Shown here one piece after another: positions 10,740 through 22,609 of a stretch of DNA of 64,000 bases (the first letter of the stretch is position 1; each line of letters opens with the position of its first letter). Source of the stretch: Medicago truncatula (lineage: Eukaryota; Streptophyta; Magnoliopsida; Fabales; Fabaceae); NCBI RefSeq assembly GCF_003473485.1, contig NC_053048.1, forward strand, positions 53,069,755 through 53,133,754. Reading direction: 5' to 3'. Made by a program: the position numbers and the translations under genes. The notes under the pieces were generated by a model. That model saw only the letters and a program-made list of their open reading frames with translations, was not told the origin of the DNA and searched no databases.

Positions 10740-13440
10740 ATTAAATTCAAGTGTTCAAATTTTAATTAGTAGAATCTAGTCCAAGTCTTGAAATTTTTAT
10801 AATATAGAATGTAATTTAATTATATATATTTTTAAGATTTGTTTAAAATAAAGTTACGTGTAATTATTTATTGATCAAACCTAATGAAACTTGATTGCAT
10901 CGGGTAATAGATTATAATGAAAACCGACTCATCCCATGAACACCTGTAGGCGTGGATGCTAAAGCATGTTTGCTTAATTTCTTTTTAAATAGTTACCATC
11001 ATCCATAATTATTTTTTTTTTATACCCATGACGATCACAAACTTATGTTTGCTTAAATTTAATTTTTTTTATTGAATTATTTTTCTTACAAACGACGAAG
11101 GAATTAAATGATTGTATTTCCTATGTTAGTGGTCATTAACTATTGATTGATTTTAATTTCCTCATCAATGAAACTCTCTTCAGTTCATTAAAAAACAATG
11201 ACATATTGAAAGTGTTCATCCCACTTTTACTTAAAAAAAAAAAAAAGAAGTTATTTTTTAGGACAAAAAACAGGTATATTTTTATTTTATTTTTCAAGAG
11301 AAGGAGATGGTTTGCATGGTATAATATGAGTTAGACTATCTGTTGTACTCTCTTTTATTATGTATTAATTTCCTTAATAAAACTCAAACATTTTTTTTTT
11401 AACAATTAAAACTCAAACATTTAAATATTCAATTGTCATTCTTTATCTTTTGATAAAATACCTTTTTTAATTATGATTAATGCACATTAGGATTATAGAA
11501 ATCAATACTTTTTTAATGTTTTCAATAAAAAAAAAAACTATAAAAAAACAATAAAAATCGAAATTACTGTAAATAAAAAACTATAATAATCATTTATAGG
11601 TTTGTTTGAAGTCTAATTCGAAATGTTTTTTAGGCAAAATATCATATGATCCAAATATAAAATCAAACACGGTTAACTTTGACTTGGATGAATCTTTTGA
11701 AGAAAAAAAAATCCAATCAAATATAATGCACTATAATTAGGATCAATATTTACATATCCAAAATAAAGTAAAAGAAAACTCTTTTAATGTCAATAATATA
11801 AAGGAACAATAGATTAATAGGTTTGATAAAAAAATAGATTAAACTAATAAGTATTATTAAAAAAAATTGGAAACCCTTTTCATTTCATTTTATCACAAGT
11901 TGATAAAATTTGACACACACACACATAAGAGTAAGATGAAGTATAAAAAAAAAAATTAAAATTAGCAAATAATAGATTAATGTAATAAATTTGTAAAAGT
12001 TTAGTCTAGTGGTAAAAAGACATATCTTAGATATTAAAGACATATCACCAAATTAAATCAACTTTTGATAAAATGAAATTAACCGCTTTTTTAAAAAAGA
12101 TTAATATAATTATTTTAAAAATTTCTTTAGGTTTAAATTTTTTAAAAAGATCAAAGTATTTTTATTCATAAATATTTCATTTTTTTTTTTATAAAAAAGT
12201 TAGTAAACAAATTAATCAATTTATTCATAAAAAATTAAATACATTATACATAACAATTATTATTAAAATTTGTCATTAAGGATAATCTTCTCATTAAAGC
12301 TAATTATTATTTGAAATCTTATAATAAAATGACTTATTTGAAGACATCATTATTCATTAAGGAAAATATTCTCATAAAAATTAATGTTTATTCAAAATAT
12401 TACAATTTGATGACTTGTTTAGGATGTTTGTATCACGTTAATATTTTTTTTGGTTACAGAGGGAAATATCGCATTAATATATTTTATTAAATAATTATAT
12501 TTTTATTATTACTTTGTTACTTGTATTTATTTGATTGGTTGTATATAACTTTTTTTTAAAGAAATATTGATTGTATATAACTATTAATTATTATGTGAGA
12601 GTTCACCTTAGAATTTCTTACGTGAAAAGTGTTACCGAGGGTGTCGATAAAAACTCGTGAAAAAATAATCTAAATTCATGCACACATACTTGTATTATTC
12701 ATGTACATGTGATATACAATAAATTAATAATTACAAATCATGAAGAAAAAGGGGCATTCACGACATGCAGCACAAAAATTTCCAATATAATATATACAAT
12801 CTTAAGTTTCTTTGTCATTCTTGTATTTGAAAAAAAAAATTAAAGAAATAGTGCACTATTTCTTAATACACTAAATTCAAACGCCTCATTATCAATGTCT
12901 TTTGCAATGCTCCATCATATGACTCTTCTTCCTCATAAACGACTTTTTGTGCGTCACAATTTCTAATCACTTTGTCTCCTTATCTAAACTAAAAAACAAT
13001 AAAAGATATAAAAATAAAAGCTTTATGTAATCTAAATTTAAAATGAAAACGGCAATATATGTTAATGAGAATAAGAGATTAACATTTTTCAATCACATAT
13101 AAACCAAAGTCTAAAAACAAAAACAATGAAAATTGAAATTATTATTCAAATAGGAGACATAGAAAATAAAGAACAATTCAACAAAAAATTTGAGTTTATA
13201 GAGACTTTCAGAAAATTTGTGTTGCATTTTTCATGTGATGTAAAACTTGTGAGTATCATAAACAATATTTATAGGAAAAATCATCATGTAATAACAATAA
13301 TCACTCCCTTGATTTCTTCAAAAAATGTTTGTAGTCGAAAATAGAAAATCAATAGGTCATAAGGTTGTTTTTTTTTTTTTTTCCGGATTGCAAAGAAAGT
13401 TGCTCAATAGGTTGTTTAGTTTAGAAAATTTTAATATTTT
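10740..13440. other. Gene-free, very AT-rich stretch
   Basis: Long A and T runs, a short CACACACACA tract near 11910, and AT-rich frames without domain character. Nothing supports a gene on either strand. Confidence 0.6.
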
Positions 13441-13459
13441 AATACCAAATAAATTCCAA

Positions 13460-13935
13460 TAACCCGTATTTATTTGGGTCAGATAAAAAAGCTACAAATC
13501 AAGAGCAAATAATATCTCTTGCAATGTTTATTCGAGAAAGTTTCAATTTGATTATAACTAACAATAAATTCCAAAACCTATTTATTTTCGGTCAAACAAA
13601 AAGAGGAACACATCTATGATAAACTAAAAAATCAACCTATTTATTTGGGTCAAATAAAAAAGCTGCACATCTATGAGAAAAATATACAATTTGATAGGGT
13701 ATCAATAGGTCAATGTTACAATAAAATTTTGTATTAGATAAACTATTATTAAATTTATAAAATATAGATTTTACTACTTAATAAAATAAAAAATTCACGG
13801 ATTGGCAAAAAAAAAATCAATTTGGTAGGGTATCAATATATAGGTCAATGTTGCAATAATATTTTGTATTAGAAAAACTATTATTAAATTTATAGATTTC
13901 ATTGGTTCACAAAAAAAATCATCGATTGGCCAAAA
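13460..13935 (+). repeat. Interleaved imperfect direct repeats
   Basis: A block reading CAATTTGATAGGGTATCAAT, followed by AGGTCAATGTTACAAT and TTTTGTATTAGA, is at 13687-13772. It recurs with changes at 13817-13900 (spacing about 130 bp). A second phrase, TATTTATTTGGGTCA or a variant followed by an A-rich run and CACATCTATGA-like sequence, appears near 13468, 13578 and 13637. No coding content was seen. Confidence 0.65.
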
Positions 13936-14508
13936 AAATAACCCGTATAACATTATTTTTGTTTTGTTTTGAATAAACAATATTATACGGTATTGTTTTG
14001 AATAATAAGTGTTTTTTTTCTAACATTATTAATAAAAAACAAATATTAAATTTTATATTAAAAGTGTAACTTTTGCAATTTTTAAGAGATTAAATGCACA
14101 AATTTTTTTTTTAATTAAATTTTATATTAAAAGTATAACTTTTCCATATTTGTTTTGCAATCATTAAAATTAAAAATATTATAATAGCTCACATTATTAT
14201 TGTGAATATAAAAATGAAACAATTTTACATTTCATTAAATTATTTCAATATCAATACTTTTAATCAAATCGTATTCTTATTATTTGACATATATCAATGA
14301 TTTGATCTCTTTGAAATTAAAATATTTAAATTTTATTATTTGTTTTATTATAATACCTGAAATTAAATATTTAAATTTAAATTATTTGATTTAAATCCGT
14401 ATTATTTGAATTCAAAATGTTTGATTTTTAATTTGATATGAAATATTTGAATTAGAATTGAATATGAATTTGAAAAACTTCCTTTTATTCATAAGCATTA
14501 AATACAAA

Positions 14509-14562
14509 TTTGTGAGGTTGAATGTGGTGAGAGTATTTGTGAGGATGAATGTGGTGAGAGTA
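14509..14562 (+). repeat. Two-copy 27-bp tandem repeat
   Basis: TTTGTGAGGTTGAATGTGGT plus GAGAGTA is followed immediately by the same unit with one T-to-A change. It is a small tandem duplication in otherwise AT-rich intergenic DNA (13,940-15,220 holds no recognisable gene). Confidence 0.7.
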
Positions 14563-15224
14563 TTTGTAAAAACTCATGAAAATGAATAGGTTGAGAGTGC
14601 CACATGTCATATGAATAGGTTGAGAAAAACATTTCCATAAAAAGCTATGAAATAGGTCCTAAATTTATATTATATAGATTAGTTCAACTTAATGAAGAAC
14701 AATTTCAATATTCATTTTATATAAGGAATATTTGTTTAAAAACCTCTAGTAAAAATAATTTCATTCCCTTTTAGTTGCCTTAGAAATCTTTCTTCTAGTA
14801 AATATTCAAATTGCCTCTTAATAAATGATGATCTGGTATAACTCATAAGATAGTGGTTTATTGTCCTCTGAGATGTTGTAACTTTAAATCATTCAAGAGA
14901 TAACGATCCTCTTATCACAATCCCTCTAAATAGTACATAACTTACTTTCCTCTGGTAAAAAGTACACTCTGACTAATTAAAAATAACTTTTCCTCTGATA
15001 ACATGTGTTTTGACAATTATTAAATATGAAAAAACATATAATTATTTGTGCTAAATAATTTTCATGAAGTTGCTATTTTTAAAGAATTTATGTTAAAAAT
15101 TAATTTGTATGATTTTTCTTTAAATATAAAAATTGTATTGTTTTGCTCAAAATAATATATTATTCACATCTCATGTGAAGTTGTTGTAATTGGAGTTACT
15201 ACAAGAGTTGATGTTAAGAAAAGA

Positions 15225-15440
15225 AGAATCTAGGGTGTTGGCTTGAAATCTTTGAGTCTGATCCTCTCAAGATCTTAGGTTTTAATCCATTCGCTGCTAA
15301 TTCATATGGGTTAACTCATTTAAAACTTTGCTTTAGCTTTAAATGGCCACCCCACTAATAAATGGTGGGATTAGTCTTCCAAATTAATCGATCTTTAGAT
15401 TGAATACTAAGTTTTTTTATTTTATTTTATTTTATATTTT
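15225..15440 (+). mobile_element. Possible degenerate tRNA-derived SINE
   Basis: GTTGGCTTGAAATC...AGGTTTTAATCC resembles degraded pol III A and B boxes (compare GGTTCGAATCC). It is followed by GGCCACCCCACTAATAAATG and GTGGGATTAGTCTTCCAAAT, a phrase I associate with legume SINE-like repeats, and by a T-rich simple tail. Target-site duplications were not resolved. It could instead be a fragment of a larger repeat. Confidence 0.35.
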
Positions 15441-16373
15441 TATAAAAAAATATACCTGTAAATGCATTGAGTTATATGTTATATCCCTCAACCCCCTAAA
15501 ATAAACACCCACAACGACAATAGGTATCAATTCACAAGCGTCACCATTACGTATAATTTCAGCTTTACATTGTATTTTAATAATGATTTTTTTTTAGCTT
15601 ATTTTAGGCTCATTTTATACATTGTATTTTAAGTGGATTATGTTGAACAAAAATGGGTTTTCAATAATGTCTTTGAAATTTTAATAATACTATTTAATAA
15701 TAATAAAATATGAAAGAACAATTAGATAATTGATGACAGAACATTATACAATATTTTATGCTATGTTTTTAATTATTTTTTTTGTATTTGAAGGCAAATA
15801 AGATGTCATTTAAAGGAGTTGTCATTGATTTGAGGAACAATTTATATTGTTTTAATTCAAGTCGTTGTAATTTACTTTTATAATAAATCATGCAACTTCA
15901 TAAGTTTTGAGCCTCTTTAGTTAGAAATTATGTAAATTGGCAAAACAAGACGTCACATAAAGGATTAAAGATATGAAGATTGAAGATTAATGATCTTACA
16001 AAGTTGTTGAAGACAATACAAAACGAAAAAGTGTCCGTCATGTATTGGATGGGTACCTTTAGCAGATTAAAAACATATTTAAACTTTCTGTCGTGGAGAA
16101 AAAACAAATTTAAACTTAAAAAAAAAAAAAATTTAAAATAGGAACCAATCCAATTACAAGACATAGTAGTAAACCAATCGTTAATCTTACATGGAAATAG
16201 GAACAATGATTGTGAAAATATAATTATTTTGGTGAAGAAAAGTTCATTCAATAATAATTTAATTAAGAATTAAGAAAAATAAACGCATGGTGCGGCATTT
16301 ACATTGATTGAGCTCAATTCTCGTCACTCACTCACTCACTTCACAAGACCCAAGTGACAATAACAACACCTTC

Positions 16374-16398
16374 ACCTCTCTCTCTCTCTCTCTCTCTC
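16374..16398 (+). repeat. CT microsatellite in a 5' leader
   Basis: About twelve CT dinucleotides lie within the likely 5' untranslated exon of the TRM-like gene. Pyrimidine tracts of this kind are common in plant 5' leaders just after the transcription start. Confidence 0.8.
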
Positions 16399-16541
16399 CA
16401 CACAGATCTCTTTGCTCTGAATGTGAGCACAAAAGAAGGGTTATTTACTTGTGTTCGTATTCCCCTTTTCCAAATTTCGATAAATTATTATTATTTGTTT
16501 CGATTTGCGGAATAATTATAATAAACTGTATACATTGGATA

Positions 16542-16618
16542 ATGGGTGTTTGGTTTGATTCATGAAAATGTCGCAAAACCTCGTAAAGAACAAGTTTTGC
16601 AATTCTGTTTCTGACTGA
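16542..16618 (+). promoter_or_regulatory. Two ATGA-overlapping upstream ORFs
   Basis: In the probable 5' leader exon (ending at the donor after 16640) a 7-residue uORF MGVWFDS runs 16542-16565. A second uORF of 18 residues (MKMSQNLVKNKFCNSVSD) starts inside its stop, sharing ATGA, and ends at 16618. Both lie upstream of the main ATG at 16820. If this leader is transcribed as inferred, ribosomes would meet these first, which usually lowers translation of the main frame. Confidence 0.4.
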
Positions 16619-16819
16619 GTGGAAGGGTTTCTCGTTAAAGGTAAGATCTTGAATCTCTCTATTAACTATTTTATATTCTATTTTCGAATTCGTTAGATTT
16701 CAGATTTGGGTTTTGGAGTTGAGAGAATTTAGATGTATAAAAATGTTTCCTTTCACTATTTTGATACTGTTTGGTAATGTTTTGGTTTGACTGTGATATA
16801 GGAAAAACAAGAATTGGAA

Positions 16820-19800
16820 ATGGAGAAAAAACGTTCAAAAGGAAGTTTCTTTAGCCTGTTTGATTGGAATTCTAAATCTCGGAAAAAGCTCGTTTGGAAC
16901 AATCAAACCTTACCTGGTAATGTTAATCATCCGATTTCTCTCTCTCTAATGTTGTTTTTAGTATCACATTTTTTGCCCGCCTTTGTCCACCTATTTAGGT
17001 CCTGTTTGATTTGACTTATTTGAAGTTATCTACCGACATAAACGCTTGTGAGAATGTTATAGAGAGTTTACGGAGAAAGCTTATGATATGTCCATACTCC
17101 TTAGTATAATGATATGTCCATAATATGTTTTTAGCTTATTTCCATAAGCTCTACGGGATAGCTTATGAAAACAATTTATAGCTTACACAAAAACATTTGG
17201 CTTTATTTTATGTTCTGCATAGAAATAGTTTACACATAAGCACTTAAATGATAAATGCTTAATTAAGTTGTTTATCCAAACATGGTCGTATGTTATTCTT
17301 CAAATACTTGAGTTTGATGTGCCTATTCTAAATGTTTCTGTTACATCAACTGCAGAAGTTTCAAGGCAGGGAAAGGAAAATCTAGAGACCTTACCGGAAT
17401 CAAAGTTCTATAGGGTGTGAATTTTCCCCCCACTTTTTGCTGTCTGTTTTTTTTTTTTTTTTGTTGCATTTTTTATTTGATTTAATTTTTTGGTTTGGTT
17501 ATTGAAATTGTTTTAGATAAAGGTGGATGAGAATGGAGCAAGTCCGAGTAATATAGGAAGTGGCGATTTTTCATCCGTTTGCAGTGATGAAGGGTGTGGG
17601 AGTAAAGCCCCTGGGTTAGTAGCTAGACTCATGGGTTTGGATTCTTTGCCAACTTCGGACGTCGGTGAGCTCTCCGGTGCTTCACTATACAGCTCCAACT
17701 TCCATGGAGCTTCTCATTATAATGAGGGTGCTCTTCGATCCATGGATGACTTTCGTCGTGCGGACTACTTAAACACACCACTCAAGTCGGAGAAGTCTTC
17801 TTGGGATGCCATGGAATCAAGGGCACATAAAATGGAAAACCAGTCAATGAAGAGATTTCAAACTGAAATGTTGCCTCCAAAGTCGGCTAAACCCATTCCA
17901 GTTACTCACAATAGGTTATTGTCTCCAATCAAGAGTAATGGTTTTCTGCCACCGAAGAATGCAGCTCACGTAATGGAGGCGGCTGCTAAAATAATTGATG
18001 GAAGCCCTCAGCCATACACGAGGAATAGAGTTTTATCAGGTGGGTCTTCATCTGTTCCCTTGAGAATTCTTGATTTGAAAGAGAGATTGGAAGCTGCACA
18101 ACATGCACCCATGTCTAGAAAGCTAGTCAACCCGAACAATGCCAACCCTTCAAATTGCAAGGCTGGTGAGAGGAGTTCTAATTTTGACAAATGTACATCA
18201 TCATTCAAGGGTTCAAGTTCAAGAGATTCTGAGAAACGTAATTATTCTCATTTAACAAGTAAAGGAAAATCAGGTTCTCCTGCAATGCAAGCCAAAAACA
18301 ATGTTCAAAGCAGAGATACATTGGTTTCAAATGGAAATAGGAAATATATGAAGCAGAAAGAACCGAATGAGATTAAGTCAAACCAGCTCCCAAGGAGCCA
18401 TAAATCAAATACAAACCGAGCATTGCCGCAGAAAACGTGTGCAAACCGTAATGGCAATGTGCTGGTACAGAATAATCAAAAGCAAAATAGCATGACTTCC
18501 AGAGGTAAATCAACTTCAAAAATAGATTCCAATAAGTCGATAACACGAAGTTCATCTTCAAAAAGTTCTACTGGAGTCAAAAAGCCAACAAACAAGGGTG
18601 CTTCAAATGTCAATGTTCAGCCTAAGAGGTCAAGCTCTAGGGCAACCGATAACCGAGAGGAGTTTCCCCCATCCAAAACACATAGTATTTCTCAAAAGAA
18701 AAAGTACGACAGCAGAGGTGTTCCTGAGGCAAGAAGTCCTGATCATGAAAGAAATGATTTTGAAAGCAAGTCCATAAAATGCAATTTTACAACTGATGGA
18801 AGTATTGATCAGAATGCATTTAACATGAATGAAAGCAATGATGTTGTTTCATTTACATTTACATCTCCCTTGAAGAGAAGTGTGCCCGAGTCACTATCCT
18901 CTGCTGAGCAAGTGATGGAAACCAGAACTAGATTTGGTGTTGACACTCTTGGGCATAATGATAATCTCCATCCCAAAAAACTATCCCTATCTCCAACACA
19001 TATGATAGATAGTGATGCATTGAGTTTCTTGTTGGACCAAAAGCTGCAGGAATTGACATCGAGACTTAACTTACCTCAGTGTACCCTAATCTCAGAGGAG
19101 CCTTCTACTGGTTTGAGATCTAATTTGCAAGACAAAGCATCCAGTATGGTAAACACCAATACTATGGAACAAGATGAAATGTTCATTGATAATTTTAATA
19201 GCATGCATAACTATCGCTGTTGTTCAAGTGATGAACCAGTGCTCAACATGAATCAGCAACTGCAGGTATGTTATATCATTTTTTTATACATATTCAGCTT
19301 CATATGTAATGGTCTTCATTTCAAGTAGTCTTTCCTGATATATAGCATTTTGCTAGCTTCTTTCCAACACATAGCCTAAAGAATATGTTGAATCCAATTT
19401 ACTGAGAACAATTGTTTAAGACTGTTCACACGCCATTTACTGAGTCTGATTTTACAAATTAGGTTGTGTGCAGTTTTCAATAATCTGTGAACTAAGAATC
19501 ATAATGCTTACCTTTGTACTCAATCACTTGAACAGACATCAGAAGTAAGGGAAGATCATAGCTGTAGCAGCAACAATGAAAGTGGAAATGATCTAGGTTG
19601 TCAGCATTCTGATGCTGGTAAAAATTTTCAAGCTCCTTCTGTCAGTGAAAGTTACCTGGACAGTGAAGACAGTGCATATGGTAATGTTTATCTTTCCCTT
19701 CAACGGGCCTTATTTGTTTTGATCTCAAAGCAAATTCTCACCTGTTTACTTTTTTTTACTTCTTAAATAAGGCATTGCATCAGTTTTCTAAAAACCTTTA

Positions 19801-20860
19801 GTATTTTATACATTTTTCGAAAATGAGATGTTATTTGTTAAATATCCTTTATGTTGCACCTGTGTGTTACAAACTTGTTAGGATTTAATTTGTATGTACC
19901 GTCAGTGTAAAATTATTTTACACATACTCTCTAATGACATCTCATATATGTTAGGAACTTATCTAACAAAGTGAGATCATCATATGATTTGATTGGATGC
20001 ATGTGTCAGAAAAAGCTTTAGACTTTCATTACATAGAAGTTAATCTTAACTTGTTACATATTTGTTCATCAATGTTTGGTGAAAACGAAATTCCATGCAA
20101 TTTGTTGCTTTTCCGTAGCATAAGCCCTTACAATACATATAAAATTGTTGTGCCAATCAGTTTCTTCCTGTTTTCAGGCAGCACCGTTTATTCTTCCATG
20201 CAAGATGAAGAAGCATCTAATATTTCCCAGATAAACGAATCTGATTCACTTGAAAATGAAGTGATGTGGTCAGAGCAAAGCTCTTCCATATCTATGGGGC
20301 AATATGTGGCTGTCGCACAAATAAGTGGAACACCAAACATGGTAGATTTCAAAACATCAAGCAACATGGAACTTGAATATGTACAGAAAATACTTGGCAA
20401 TGCAGAGTTTATGGCAGAAGAATTTGTCATGGGTCAAACTAATTCAGTCATAATGCCAAATCTCTTTGATCTGTTGGAGAATCATCAGAGTACATCAGGT
20501 ACATCATATTGTGGAGAAGAACACTATAAGCTTGAAAGGAAGGTTTTATTTGACTATGTGAGTGAGTGCCTAGAGTTGAGATGTGAAAAAGCTTTTGTTG
20601 GAAGTTGCAAATCATGGCCTAGATGGGTGACATCAATTCAAATGAAGGACTTTTTGGCAGATGAGTTGTACAGGGAGATGATGAGTTTTAGAAACTTGGA
20701 AGATGTAATGGTGGATGAGCTTGTCTGCAATGACATGAGCACTGGATATGGGAAATGGCTTGACTTTGAGATTGAAGTATTTGAAGAGGGGTCAGAGGTT
20801 GAAGGGGACATTCTAGAATGTTTGATTGATGAGATGGTTTCTGATTTGCTGCTTGTTTAA
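16820..20860 (+). CDS. TRM/LONGIFOLIA-like protein (DUF4378 family)
   Basis: Five coding exons, by GT/AG and frame, are 16820-16916, 17356-17414, 17517-19265, 19536-19680 and 20178-20860. They join cleanly into about 910 residues. A leader exon ends at 16640. The N-terminus MEKKRSKGSFFSLFDWNSKS is basic. The conserved VARLMGL motif (LVARLMGLD, residues 86-94) follows, then a long serine- and lysine-rich, probably disordered middle. From about residue 750 to the end there is a DUF4378-type domain (LEYVQKILGNAEFM, ERKVLFDYVSECLE, WVTSIQMKDFL). In Arabidopsis this layout marks the TON1-recruiting-motif family. Members bind TON1 and PP2A subunits at cortical microtubules and affect preprophase band formation or cell elongation. 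I judge it closest to the TRM6/7/8 type, but that is from memory. The start is the first ATG of exon 2 in frame. Confidence 0.85.
16997..17284 (-). mobile_element. Tourist-like MITE relative in intron
   Basis: This intron segment is bounded by GGTCCTGTTTGATTTG on the left and TTATCCAAACATGG on the right. It is rich in ATAAGC/GCTTAT motifs and resembles, in reverse orientation, the MITEs at 39068, 42974, 47405 and 52541. The copy is degenerate, and its target duplication is not clear. Confidence 0.55.
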
Positions 20861-20869
20861 CTAATAACC

Positions 20870-22600
20870 CCTTGGCAGCTTCCATTTTTCTTACAAAATG
20901 TAGTATGTAGTGGTTATGAAGTAAAATTGTTAATACCATTGATTAAAATTCTGACAAAGAAACACTGAAGTGGAACATAATTTACTCTAGTCCCTCATGT
21001 TTTTCCATTGGGTAGTACTACAATATTATTACCACTTATTGGGAGTATAATACTGATAAAGAGGTTATTTATATGGTAACCATTGGCAGATTAATAAGAT
21101 GGAAGTTACTAATAAAGTTCCCTCCCTGTACAATTGTACTGTTTCCTCTGAAGTATTGTTTTCAATTAGAATAACTACAAAAACATTTAATATCAATTTG
21201 TTTGACCTATAAGTTTAAAATATCTCATGACACGAAACCAAAGATAGTGAGTTTTAGTATATATACATTAAGCTCTGCTGGCGATTGGGGTATGGATTCA
21301 CTCAAGTGTATTCTCCCGCGTTCTTTTCATATTTTTCAACCTCAACCCATAATGTCCTTTCTTCCTTTATTTAATTTTAAACTCTATTTCGTAATTTCGT
21401 TCACCATTTTAGTGAAGATGGAGATTTATGGCTTGTTGGATTGACTTATTCGACCGATCAAAATTATCATTTGTGAGACTGTATAAGAGTTTATGAAAAC
21501 TTCAAAATAGTTTTACCTAAATATGATTAGATGAGATGTATCTTTTCTGCCTTAATTAAAGTCTCAGGTTTGAGTTTGAGTTTGGACATGCTACAACGTT
21601 AAAACTCTCAAAGGATAGTTTGCTGTCCATTTGGGTCTCATAAGACTTGTGATATTAGTCTCTACAATTGTGCGTGTAAGATATCTAGTTTACACCAAAG
21701 ACAACAAATAAAGCTTAGGGAGATTTGTCGTTCATTTAACTCCCACAAAACTCGATGGATTAGTCTCTACAGTTACATAAATAAGATATTGGATTAACAC
21801 ATAAAAAAAAAAAAAAAACTTCTAGTTCATATAAAAATATTTGTGTATCCTATAAACACTTAATTAAACTGTTTATTGAAACATTGCGCTAATGACCTTG
21901 AGAGTGAGGCCAATTGGAAATGACAAAATGAGTAGACCAAATGGAAATGGTTAGCACATGGCTCCTCACCTCTCGTGTGAGAGAGAGATATGGTCTTATA
22001 CAGTACTTTGATGTTAGTGTTGGATGGGAATCCACGTTGTATTATGTATAGGTATGTGTCTTATTGTTTCATCCACAGGTTTTTTTTTATTAACATGATC
22101 CACAATGTTAATGAGTCTCATATGCGATAATTATGTGCAGCAGATTTTAAAAACAAACCATGTGGTTTCTAACATTATTTCCTTGTTTTACCTCTTGCGC
22201 CCTTCCCTACATGTATCTTAGTCTTAATCACATCATTTTTGCTTACTTGTCTATTCGTCTTTCTTCTCTCAATGATCACATCTAAATTTATGGATAGAAG
22301 TGTTAGTAAGATATTACTTTTTGTACATGGAGGATTGTAATTGTAGGCGGTCAATAAAAGTCGCAATCAAAGTATTGGAGGTAACTACAATAATCACCAA
22401 ATTAAACTGCTATAATATGATTTCTCAACTGAAAGTCTATCATATGCTTTAATTTATAAAGTGATCAATACATGAACAAGGAAAAAAACGTAGGCAAAAG
22501 ACTACATATTTTAGAGGGCATGGTCATAAGGGTGATAACACTTGCACACTCAGGAATTACACATATCTCCCTATAGAACTTAAAGGCTCAACTATTATAT
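20870..22600. other. Gene-free intergenic stretch
   Basis: This lies between convergent genes: the 3' end of the TRM-like gene and that of the PDIL2 gene. It begins with the probable 3' UTR of the former. Two diverged copies of a roughly 120-bp block (around 21615-21700 and 21730-21805, sharing TTAGTCTCTACA) are the only repeat seen. No gene is supported. Confidence 0.55.
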
Positions 22601-22609
22601 CATCATAAA

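Noticed and set aside
18008-18561. Minus-strand frames opposite the TRM-like exon
   Set aside because: They are shadows of a well-supported long plus-strand exon and have no family features of their own.
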